This document shows positions 1-8,200 of a stretch of DNA of 64,000 nucleotides, piece by piece; positions within the stretch are counted from its first letter, which is position 1, and each line of letters opens with the position of its first letter. Location: contig JACJZQ010000010.1 in NCBI GenBank assembly GCA_020635495.1, forward strand, positions 95,634 to 159,633, given 5' to 3'. A program made the position numbers and the translations under genes. Origin of the DNA: Flavobacteriales bacterium (GTDB lineage: Bacteria; Bacteroidota; Bacteroidia; UBA10329). The notes below the pieces were generated by a model, which worked only from the letters and a program-made list of their open reading frames with translations, was not told the origin of the DNA and did not search any database.

Positions 1-60
1 ACCGTTTTTGTTGATAAAGTCGAGCCGCAATCCCTTTATCCGCGCGGCCTTCAGGGCTAA
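1..60 (+). CDS. possible 3' end of an upstream gene (partial)
   Basis: The first 57 bases read as 19 sense codons in frame 1 and end in TAA at 58-60, giving a C-terminus that finishes YPRGLQG. The frame then stops before the -7 promoter element and gyrB. The fragment is too short to identify, and an open run of this length can occur by chance, so the call is tentative. If real, the gene is co-oriented with gyrB and starts left of the window. Confidence 0.3.
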   Translation, partial: TVFVDKVEPQSLYPRGLQG

Positions 61-66
61 TTTGGG

Positions 67-74
67 TATCTTTG
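67..74 (+). promoter_or_regulatory. putative -7 element of the gyrB promoter
   Basis: TATCTTTG matches the Bacteroidota primary-sigma -7 consensus TAnnTTTG. It lies 25 bases before CTG 100 and 37 bases before GTG 112, leaving a short leader. No TTG -33 element is visible at the usual spacing. Confidence 0.45.
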
Positions 75-111
75 AGAGTTGATTTTTCAGAACTAAAAAC
101 TGTCCGAAAAA

Positions 112-2067
112 GTGGAAGAAGAAAAGAAGCCCGTAAAGGCATATTCGGCCGATAGTATTCAGGCCTTGGAAGGGATGGAACATGTGCGCATGCGCCCATC
201 CATGTACATTGGAGATGTTGGGGTTCGAGGACTCCATCACTTGGTATATGAAGTAGTAGATAACTCCATCGATGAGGCCCTCGCTGGCCATTGCGATACC
301 ATTACGGTTGCGATTACTCCTGACAATGGAATTCGCGTGAAGGATAACGGTCGTGGTATTCCTGTGGATATGCACAAGAAAGAAGGTGTCTCTGCCCTAG
401 AGGTTGTAATGACCAAGATCGGGGCTGGAGGTAAATTCGATAAGGATTCCTATAAGGTATCAGGTGGTCTGCACGGAGTTGGGGTGTCTTGTGTAAATGC
501 CCTATCAAAACATTTGAGAGCCACCGTTTACCGCGATGGCAAAGTTTGGGAGCAGGAATACTCTCAAGGAAAGAGACTGGCTCCTGTAGCAGAAATAGGC
601 ACTACCGATCACCGTGGTACTGAGGTGGAATTCTACCCAGACCCTGTGATATTCGACTCGTTGATCTACAACTACGATACGTTGGCATCGAGAATGCGAG
701 AATTGGCGTACCTGAACAAAGGTTTGACCATCTTGATGACGGACGAGCGTGAGACGGATGAAAATGGAGAACATCCAACCGAGAAGTTCTTCTCAGAATT
801 GGGTCTTCCAGAGTTCGTTACATTCTTGGATGGAAACCGAGAGAAGTTGATTCAGGATGTTATCAGTTTTGAAGGAGATAAGAATGACGTTCCAGTTGAA
901 GTAGCTATGGTTTACAATACCGGCTTCTCGGAGAACATTCATTCTTACGTGAATAACATCAACACACACGAAGGCGGAACACACCTTTCGGGTTTCCGTA
1001 GAGGTCTGACCAATACACTTAAGAAGTATGCAGAAACTTCTGGCATGTTGGATAAACTCAAGTTTGAGATTTCAGGCGATGACTTCCGAGAAGGATTGAC
1101 AGCCATTGTTTCCGTGAAGGTAGCTGAGCCACAGTTTGAGGGTCAGACCAAGACCAAATTGGGAAACAGAGAAGTTACTGCTCCTGTAAGTCAGGCGGTA
1201 AGTGAGATGTTGGAAAACTACCTGGAGGAGCATCCGAATGATGCCCGAACTATCGTGAACAAGGTAATTCTTGCAGCTACTGCGCGTCATGCGGCCAGGA
1301 AGGCACGGGAGATGGTTCAGCGTAAGAACGTGATGTCAGGAACGGGTTTACCGGGTAAACTCTCCGACTGCTCTGATAAAGACCCACAGAATTGCGAGTT
1401 GTTCTTGGTAGAGGGAGATTCTGCAGGTGGTACCGCCAAGCAGGGGCGTGACAGAAATTTCCAAGCTATTCTGCCACTTCGAGGTAAGATTTTGAACGTG
1501 GAGAAGGCCATGCAACACAAGGCTTTCGAGAATGAGGAGATCAAGAACATGTACACAGCTCTTGGTGTAACCATCGGTACGGAAGAGGATGAGCGAGCAC
1601 TGAACATGGAAAAGCTTCGTTACCACAAGGTCATCATTATGTGTGATGCGGATGTTGACGGAAGCCACATCGCAACGCTTATTCTAACGTTTTTCTTCCG
1701 CTATATGCGCGAATTGGTTGAAGCGGGCTACTTGTACATTGCTGCTCCACCTTTGTACTTGGTTAAGAAAGGCACCAAGTCTGAATACTGCTGGAATGAT
1801 GATCAGCGTGATGCTGCGGTTCTGCGACTGAAAGGAGAAGGAAAGGAAAGTTCAGTTGGTGTACAACGATACAAAGGTCTTGGTGAGATGAATGCTGAAC
1901 AGCTTTGGGAAACTACCATGGATCCAAGCTTCAGAACGTTGCGCCAAGTAACAATCGACAATGCGGCAGAAGCTGATAGGATCTTCTCCATGTTGATGGG
2001 GGACGAAGTTCCACCACGTAGGGAGTTCATTGAAAAGAACGCCAAGTATGCTAAGATTGATGCTTGA
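112..2067 (+). CDS. gyrB: DNA gyrase subunit B
   Basis: ATPase subunit of DNA gyrase, which with GyrA introduces negative supercoils into DNA. The 651-residue product has the GHKL ATPase fold first: RPSMYIGD near residue 30, the Bergerat motif with NSIDEALAG and DNGRGIP, then GLHGVGVSCVNALS. The TOPRIM domain follows with LVEGDSAGG and the metal-binding DADVDG (about residue 515), and the C-terminal part has RYKGLGEMN. At about 650 aa it is the short form without the roughly 170-aa insertion of E. coli GyrB. The start given is GTG 112. An in-frame CTG at 100 would give an N-terminus reading SEKVEEEKK after the initiator, which looks like other Bacteroidota GyrB starts; TAA at 94-96 excludes anything further upstream. 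ParE is a possible confusion, but the overall pattern fits GyrB. A strong terminator follows. Confidence 0.96.
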   Translation: MEEEKKPVKAYSADSIQALEGMEHVRMRPSMYIGDVGVRGLHHLVYEVVDNSIDEALAGHCDTITVAITPDNGIRVKDNGRGIPVDMHKKEGVSALEVVMTKIGAGGKFDKDSYKVSGGLHGVGVSCVNALSKHLRATVYRDGKVWEQEYSQGKRLAPVAEIGTTDHRGTEVEFYPDPVIFDSLIYNYDTLASRMRELAYLNKGLTILMTDERETDENGEHPTEKFFSELGLPEFVTFLDGNREKLIQDVISFEGDKNDVPVEVAMVYNTGFSENIHSYVNNINTHEGGTHLSGFRRGLTNTLKKYAETSGMLDKLKFEISGDDFREGLTAIVSVKVAEPQFEGQTKTKLGNREVTAPVSQAVSEMLENYLEEHPNDARTIVNKVILAATARHAARKAREMVQRKNVMSGTGLPGKLSDCSDKDPQNCELFLVEGDSAGGTAKQGRDRNFQAILPLRGKILNVEKAMQHKAFENEEIKNMYTALGVTIGTEEDERALNMEKLRYHKVIIMCDADVDGSHIATLILTFFFRYMRELVEAGYLYIAAPPLYLVKKGTKSEYCWNDDQRDAAVLRLKGEGKESSVGVQRYKGLGEMNAEQLWETTMDPSFRTLRQVTIDNAAEADRIFSMLMGDEVPPRREFIEKNAKYAKIDA

Positions 2068-2087
2068 TAAAGCGTAATCAAAAAAAG

Positions 2088-2124
2088 AAAGGCCCGACTG
2101 AATTCTCAGTCGGGCCTTTTTCTT
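2088..2124 (+). terminator. bidirectional intrinsic terminator after gyrB
   Basis: Perfect 11-bp stem GGCCCGACTGA / TCAGTCGGGCC with loop ATTC, extended by flanking A:T pairs. T-runs are present in both orientations (TTTTTCTTT on plus; TTTCTTTTTTT on minus). It ends gyrB and also the convergent minus-strand surface-protein block, whose last gene stops at 2141. Confidence 0.9.
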
Positions 2125-2140
2125 TCAATTGATTTAGAAA

Positions 2141-2422
2141 TTATTCTGGTGAATTCGGGGAAATCCCCTTACGGCCATTCTCCTTTCTTCTCACCTCGCG
2201 CTTTTCAGTTGATTGTGGCTCAACTTGCATCGTGGATGCTCGGTTAGCTTCTGTTGGCTTTTGAGAGACAGACTCTTCTGATTGCTTCTCGTTAACTGTT
2301 TCCGTGGCAGAAACAGCGGTTGTCTTTGAGTCGTTGGCAGGTTTCATATCCTGTCCTAATGCGCTCATAGCAGAGCAGCAGACAAGTGAAACGATTACAA
2401 TTGCCGTTACCTTTTTCATCAT
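2141..2422 (-). CDS. small exported protein of unknown function
   Basis: A 93-residue product with a signal peptide: MMKK, a hydrophobic stretch to about residue 21, then SALGQ as a likely cleavage site. The mature part is very hydrophilic, rich in Glu, Lys, Ser, Thr and Asn, looks disordered, and ends in a basic stretch (KREVRRKENGRK). No family is recognised. Its ATG overlaps the TGA of the upstream collagen-like gene (ATGA, 2419-2422), so translation is probably coupled and the two products are made together. It could be a small partner or spacer protein for the collagen-like product, but nothing in the sequence shows a function. Confidence 0.6.
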   Translation of the reverse strand: MMKKVTAIVIVSLVCCSAMSALGQDMKPANDSKTTAVSATETVNEKQSEESVSQKPTEANRASTMQVEPQSTEKREVRRKENGRKGISPNSPE

Positions 2423-3555
2423 TTAATAAGTATGATGTCCATGTGGCTAGTAAAGTTTCCTGGAGTTCCAGAAACATAGATCTGAGTACCGTTTGAAGGT
2501 CCTGCATGGGCGGCACGTACATCAAGAGTGTATGTACCTGGTCCATACTCTTTGGCGTAACTGATACTCCATGGAGCGCGGAAATAAACAATATCAGATA
2601 GAGCACCATCCAAGATTGTTGTACGCTGGAGGTGGTTGGTCGCAGCACCATTCTCAAAGAACTCTACCTGTAGCAAACAATCTTCAAATGTTGTCAAGTT
2701 AAAAGTGGTTCCGAATGCAGTTGCGTGCAGTTTCCATGTTTCACCGCTTGGTACCGTAAACGTGTAGGTCAGGTTTGGAATTTGAACGTAAGAGATTGTT
2801 CCGGTTGGATTAAGTAATAGCTCAGTTTGAGCTTCCAATGAAATTGCTTCAGAGTTGTTGGCTGCGGACGGTCCAGTTGGCCCTTGAGGTCCTTGTGGTC
2901 CCTGCGCACCAGCGGGTCCTTGAGGTCCTTGTGCACCGGCAGGTCCCTGAGGTCCTTGAGCCCCAGCAGGTCCTTGAGGTCCTTGAGCACCAGTTGCACC
3001 ATTTGCTCCCGCAGGTCCGGTTGCTCCATTAGCTCCAGCAGGGCCTGTTGCTCCAGCAGGACCTGCAGGTCCTTGTGGTCCGATTGGTCCGGTTACACCA
3101 TTTGCTCCAGCAGGTCCAGCAGGTCCGGCAGGGCCTTGTGCTCCAGCAGGTCCGGCAGGTCCGGCAGGGCCTTGTGCTCCATTGGATCCAGTTGGCCCAG
3201 CAGGCCCGGTTGGCCCGGTTGGTCCTGTGTTTCCAATACCTCCTATGCATACCCACTGAGCATCATTTTCATCCCAGTAGCATATCTGATCAAGGTCTGT
3301 GTCATACACCATAAGACCGTCCGTTTGAGGTGTAGTGCTCAAAGTCGGTTCAAGAAGCTGACGTTGAATGGTATTCATTTTCGGAATCATCAACCCTTTC
3401 TCACCACCAGCCGAACTGATTTCCAATATCGAGTTAGGATGAGGAGTTGTGGTTCCGATACCAACATTATTGTCTTGTGCAAAGGTCAGTGCCGTTTGCA
3501 TGAGGAAGGCAAGGATGAATGTTCCTAATACCTTTGAGGTAGATTTAAAAGACAT
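2419..3555 (-). CDS. exported collagen-like (Gly-X-Y) protein
   Basis: 378 residues with a signal peptide (cleavage near LTFAQ, residue 27). Residues 28-107 form a head typical of Bacteroidota tail-fibre-like proteins (NVGIGTTTPHP, GLMIPKMNT, DGLMVYD, CYWDENDAQWVCIGG). Residues 108-230 are 41 uninterrupted Gly-X-Y triplets dominated by GPA, GAQ, GPQ, GPT and GAN. Residues 231-378 form a C-terminal beta-rich domain with no recognised family and no T9SS sorting motif. A collagen-like triple helix on the surface or in the matrix is the natural reading; the globular end may trimerise or bind ligand. The head is closely similar to that of the second collagen-like gene at 3983-5194, so the two are paralogues with different C-termini. 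Translationally coupled to the 93-aa gene. Confidence 0.85.
   Translation of the reverse strand: MSFKSTSKVLGTFILAFLMQTALTFAQDNNVGIGTTTPHPNSILEISSAGGEKGLMIPKMNTIQRQLLEPTLSTTPQTDGLMVYDTDLDQICYWDENDAQWVCIGGIGNTGPTGPTGPAGPTGSNGAQGPAGPAGPAGAQGPAGPAGPAGANGVTGPIGPQGPAGPAGATGPAGANGATGPAGANGATGAQGPQGPAGAQGPQGPAGAQGPQGPAGAQGPQGPQGPTGPSAANNSEAISLEAQTELLLNPTGTISYVQIPNLTYTFTVPSGETWKLHATAFGTTFNLTTFEDCLLQVEFFENGAATNHLQRTTILDGALSDIVYFRAPWSISYAKEYGPGTYTLDVRAAHAGPSNGTQIYVSGTPGNFTSHMDIILIK
2884..2991 (-). repeat. 27-bp tandem repeat within the collagen-like gene, four copies
   Basis: Four consecutive copies of a 27-bp unit encode GAQGPQGPA (the last copy ends GPQ), residues 189-224 of the collagen-like protein. 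Near-identical units at DNA level point to recent expansion by slippage or recombination, so copy number may vary between strains. Confidence 0.8.
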
Positions 3556-3577
3556 TATTAGGGGTTTACGTAATGCA

Positions 3578-3585
3578 CAAATTTA
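3578..3585 (-). promoter_or_regulatory. putative -7 element for the collagen-like gene
   Basis: Minus-strand TAAATTTG matches TAnnTTTG and ends 22 bases before the ATG at 3555, giving a short leader. No clear TTG -33 element is seen. Together with the terminator at 3622-3649 it marks the 3555-2141 pair as its own transcription unit. Confidence 0.5.
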
Positions 3586-3621
3586 ATGGTTTCGTTAAAA
3601 GGACAGTGCACAGTATTAAAC

Positions 3622-3649
3622 TAAAAAGCACCCAACAGAGGGTGCTTTC
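3622..3649 (-). terminator. intrinsic terminator after the 94-aa gene
   Basis: Stem AAAGCACCC / GGGTGCTTT with a 6-base loop, followed on the minus strand by TTTTTAG. It lies just past the stop of the minus-strand gene ending at 3672. Confidence 0.75.
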
Positions 3650-3671
3650 TTACGTACGTGAATTGTATAAT

Positions 3672-3956
3672 TCAATTATTTCTCTTCGCAACCTCAATAT
3701 TACATGTTGGAAACATGGTTTTTAACTCATTCTTGAGTGAACCTAGTTCTTCTTGTGCAGTTGTGATTTCAAAGGTGTATTTATCCAAACCTTTTGAAAG
3801 TTTACCGTGTTCGAGACCTTTAAGTGACTTTGCTTTCATTGCTTCAGCCTCTGATAAGGTAATGGTTACGGTAAGGTCTTCTGTTGCAGCTTTATCTTGC
3901 GCAAAACCTATTTGGGTCATGAAGACCATTGCTAACAGTGTTATAATACTTCTCAT
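3672..3956 (-). CDS. small exported protein of unknown function
   Basis: 94 residues: signal peptide with likely cleavage after GFAQ (residue 20), then a 74-residue mature domain with alternating hydrophobic residues (DLTVTITLSEAEAMK) and a single cysteine near the end (FPTCNIEV). No family is recognised. It lies 26 bases downstream of the second collagen-like gene and is followed by a terminator, so it is probably the last gene of that unit. Small exported proteins follow collagen-like genes twice in this block, which hints at a paired role; that is inference. Confidence 0.65.
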   Translation of the reverse strand: MRSIITLLAMVFMTQIGFAQDKAATEDLTVTITLSEAEAMKAKSLKGLEHGKLSKGLDKYTFEITTAQEELGSLKNELKTMFPTCNIEVAKRNN

Positions 3957-3982
3957 GGTTGTCAGTTAATGTTACGAGTTAA

Positions 3983-5194
3983 TTAATTGCCGAATACAGA
4001 GAAGTGATAGTCTGTATCGAGGGCGTTGCCGTTAAGATCTGAGCAGTCGCATTGAAATCCAGTAAGTGAAACGTTAGAAACGTTACACACTTTCATTCCA
4101 CCATTTGGATTTCCTCCACTGATGATGACCGTGTAGTCTTCTGTTTCTCCGAAAGCACTTCCAATATTGTTACAAGCATCTGCAGCGTACCCTCCGAAAT
4201 CTTCGTTCACGCGCATTCTCGTAGGACCGCTAAGAGCTGTTATCGGTACCGTAATGTTCAAGTTTAGAGTAGCGTCAATGCCAGAACCAAGATCATATCG
4301 TTCTGTTGCTTCAAAGTCTCCATTCTGATTCCAATCAAACCAGACAGAAACATACTCTGTCCAAAGACCTTCAGAAAAGAAAGACACCGATAAATTGTAG
4401 GTAGCACCAGGATCTATAGTAGTATTGATGCTGGTGTAGTCTCCATAGCTGCAAGAACCGTCATTAACCGAATTGTTGTTAATGCTATTGAAAGTAACGT
4501 TTGTGATATAATCATCATCAATGTTGGTGTAACACGGACTACAATTCGCCACAGGTGGAACAACACCACTACCACCTCCAGACAGGTCTCCCACCGGAGT
4601 AACTAAAACTGTTGGGGTATTACCCATGAATGGAGTATTGAATGTTATAGTCGTAACTCCCGTGCCGGAAGTAGCGGCAGTCACGTTGCCTACCGTTACC
4701 GTTCCCCCTGCTGCAATGATTCCACTTTGAAGGTTTACTGGTCCAGTTGGCCCAGTAGCACCTGTAGACCCATTGGCTCCAGCAGGACCAGTTGCACCGT
4801 TAGCACCCGCTGGCCCAGTAGCTCCATTTGCACCGGCAGGTCCTGGAGGTCCTGGTACCCCTTGTATGCCTTGAGGTCCAGTAGGTCCAGTAGGGCCCAA
4901 GTTTCCTAAACCGCCAATGCAAACCCATTGCGCGTCATTTTCGTCCCAATAACAGAATTGATCAAGGTCTATGTCGTAAACCATCAAACCGTCTGATTGA
5001 ATGCCAGGCGCAAGCAACAAACGTTGTACGGTATTCATTCTTGGTACAAGGAGTCCCTTCTGTCCGTTATCAGAAGATATATCTAAGATGGCATCTGGAT
5101 GAGGAGTAGTAGTTCCTATTCCCACATTGTTGTCCTGCGCTATAGCGGTAGTTAACCCAGAACAGATAAACAATCCAAGTATGAGTTTCTTCAT
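3983..5194 (-). CDS. exported collagen-like protein with a GEVED domain
   Basis: 403 residues. Signal peptide to about residue 20 (TTAIAQ). Residues 21-96 form the same head as in the 2419-3555 gene (NVGIGTTTPHP, CYWDENDAQWVCIGG). Residues 97-153 are 19 Gly-X-Y triplets. A Thr/Gly-rich beta region follows, then a GEVED domain at about residues 218-358 (WFDWNQNGDFEATE, TRMRVNEDFGG, FGETEDYTVII). The last 45 residues hold four cysteines and no T9SS sorting motif. GEVED domains are common in secreted Bacteroidota proteins and are thought to mediate binding. The collagen segment is half as long as in the paralogue. Start chosen at the ATG that opens a good signal peptide. Confidence 0.85.
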   Translation of the reverse strand: MKKLILGLFICSGLTTAIAQDNNVGIGTTTPHPDAILDISSDNGQKGLLVPRMNTVQRLLLAPGIQSDGLMVYDIDLDQFCYWDENDAQWVCIGGLGNLGPTGPTGPQGIQGVPGPPGPAGANGATGPAGANGATGPAGANGSTGATGPTGPVNLQSGIIAAGGTVTVGNVTAATSGTGVTTITFNTPFMGNTPTVLVTPVGDLSGGGSGVVPPVANCSPCYTNIDDDYITNVTFNSINNNSVNDGSCSYGDYTSINTTIDPGATYNLSVSFFSEGLWTEYVSVWFDWNQNGDFEATERYDLGSGIDATLNLNITVPITALSGPTRMRVNEDFGGYAADACNNIGSAFGETEDYTVIISGGNPNGGMKVCNVSNVSLTGFQCDCSDLNGNALDTDYHFSVFGN

Positions 5195-5270
5195 GCTAAA
5201 TGAATAAGTGATTTGACGGCTAAATGTAAGTAAATGTATTATTCAACTGACCAAAATGAGCGTGGCTAGT

Positions 5271-8200
5271 TTACCGAACAAGGGTTACATGGCCATAATA
5301 GTCATGGTCATTTCCTTTAACATCATAGAATCTGATTTTCCAGACGTACACTGCTACTTCTACTTGGGCGCCTTTATAAGTGCCATCCCAAGGGTCATCA
5401 ATGTCTTCCGTGTAGTAGATCAGTTCTCCCCATCGGTCGAAAATGGACATTTGATAGGTGTCCCAGTTTATACCTTCTCCGTAACCTCTGAATCCATCAT
5501 TCCGACCATCCTGATTTGGTGTAAACGCATTCGGAACATAGAACATGAAATCTGGTTCTACGATCAATTGGCGGGCAGTTTGGTCAATACAACCCTTATC
5601 TGTAGTTACAACTAAGCTGATGGTGAAATTGCCAGTATCGGTATAGAGGTGTGATGGGTCTTGAATGGAAGAAGTTTCACCATCTCCAAAGTTCCAATCC
5701 CAATCTTCAATATTTCCAAGCGATTGATCGGTGAAATCAATGTTGGCGTTCAAAAGATTCACCACTTCAGGATTCAACTCAAAAATGGCGGTTGGCAGTG
5801 GGAAAACATCCACAAAATCGGTCAAGGTGGTATCTGTAACACAGCCTTGTGCAGTGGTTACGGTCAGACTCACATCATAGCTGCCTGCATCTTCATACAC
5901 ATGAGTTGGCGTGGCACTGGACGATGTGTTTGAATTTGAGCCGGGGTCTCCAAAGTTCCAAGACCAACCAACGGGTTGCGGCTGAGTGAGGTCTGCAAAA
6001 TCTACTGTAAGCGGTTGGCAACCACTATCGGGTAACGCAGCAATCTGGATTTCTGGAAGCTCGAACACCGTTACAGTGCTGGATGCAAATGCAGGTGGTG
6101 TTGTACAACCATCGGTAACCATAAAATCGAATGTAGTAGTAACCAGCGGTTGGGTGTCAATCGGTAAGGCCACCGGATTGACATTATCCGGCAATAAGTA
6201 AATGGTGTAATTCCCATCTCCACCACCAGCGGTAAGGTCAATGGTTGCAAAATCATAAGGACAGATTCCTGTATCAGGACTGAATATCGGCCGAATGAAA
6301 TCCAGTGTCAGAGGTGGTAGCACATCAATTGTTACGTCTACGGGTGATGAAGGACATCCATTGGCATCGGTTACCACCAAGGTGTACGTGGTCTGCACCG
6401 CAGGCGTCACCACAGGATTAGGGTCATTGGCCACCAACAGGGGGTCGACCGGTGAAGACGTCCAGAGATAGGTGCCATATGGTGGAGTTCCACCAGAAAC
6501 AACAGAACTCAAATTGGCTGTTCCATCAATACACACAACATTAACATCCGAATCAACCTGAACATCAATTTCTGTTGGACCGCCAATTGTCACGTTTATT
6601 ACTTGCGTACAGCCATCCTGATCGGCAACTAGAATCTCGTAGTCGCCTTGACAGATGGTGTTCTCATATCCAGAATTTCCAACGTTAGGAGTCCAAGCAT
6701 AACCATAAGGTCCAGGTCCATCTGGTTGAATATCTACGATACCGTCACAGGCTCCAAAGCAGGTCTCATCCTGAACATCCAGCACGTAGTTGAATGTAAT
6801 AGGCTGGGATATGACAAAGGTTGAATCGAGACTGCAACCTGTACCATCTGTTACAGTTACCGTGGTACTGCCCGGCCCGAGATTACTTTCAACCGCTGTA
6901 GCCCCACCAGATGTCCAAGAATAGGTGTACGGGGGAACACCGCCTTGAGGTGCCACAACAATTTCACCATCGGCCAACCCGCATGAAGCATCGGTTACCA
7001 CCGCTGGAATGCTCATCAAGCTGAAAGTGATATCAACATCATCAGAAGCCACACAACCGTTTCCGTTGTCTTCGGTCCATGTGAAAGTGTATGTTCCGGC
7101 AGTGGTTACCGTAACGGTGGCATTGGGGTCATTTGCGCTTGGCGCGAAGGTGGTACCCGCAGGGCCACCTGTCCAAGTACCGGTTCCGTAACTGGCAACG
7201 GCTTCTAACTGGTAAGATAGGATACAAGTTTGGGCATCAGCACCGGCTGCGGCAACTGGCAGTGCCACAAATGGACCTCCAGTTATCGTTACTGGACAAC
7301 CGTTCTCGTCTGTAATGTCAAAAGAATACATGTCACCATCCTGCAGTCCATCAATTACAATGGTGCCGTTGTTCTGTGTGGTTGCATTTACAAAACTAGC
7401 GGTGGCAGGAAGCAAATTGGAAGCCGTGAAATCTCCTCCGTACACAGCAGGGTAACCACCACTTATATCAACACTGACCGTGTTGGTTTGGCAGTCTGGA
7501 GTAACGTTGGTTACTATAGGTGGTAGGTAGGTTACCGTACTGGTTGTTCCGAGGTCCCAACAACTGGCATTCACAATGTAATTAGGGGTAATGGGGTCAT
7601 AATGATACAGCGTGATCGGAACATAATAAACCTCATTATTGGTAAATGTTCCTGGTGGAAATACGGAGAAAATCGAATTCCCATCGTTGATATCTGTCAT
7701 GCTACCATCACTAGGAACTATGCCAACGAAACAAGCATCATCAGGAGGGAAAAGACCTGCCGTTGGAGGGCAGTTGTAAACTAGAAATGTGTAAGCTGGC
7801 TGATACGCAAATCCACCTAAAGGCCCGTCATCATCCGGGAAACTGTAATCTCCATTATTGACAATATCCAATTGATCGCCTTCGCAAAGAATGAACTCAT
7901 TGGTTCCGTCTCCGGTCATTGTTGTGGTAGTGGTTCCACCTTCTGCAGCGCAGCCACAGATAATAGTCTGTGTTTGCTCACATCCTGGGAAATCAGAGAA
8001 ATAATATGTGATGACGTAGTTGGCCGCAGCTGGGTCCAGACCGGTCACCAACCAAGCTTCAGGACTATTGAACGGGGGTTGAATGTTTGTGGATTGTGTA
8101 GAGGTTCCATCAAAGATTTCAACTACAATGGTTCCGGTAGCTGGAGGATTGTTGAATTCGATTGTTCCGTCCACTTCACCAGTTCCAATTACACAATTGG

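Noticed and set aside
1..2067. Replication origin near gyrB
   Set aside because: No dnaA gene, DnaA-box cluster or AT-rich unwinding region is visible; gyrB location is not tied to the origin in Bacteroidota.
2884..3528. 214-codon open frame on the plus strand opposite the collagen-like gene
   Set aside because: It is an Arg/Ser-rich shadow of the Gly-X-Y repeats, with no signal peptide or family pattern; the minus-strand reading is a clear collagen-like protein.
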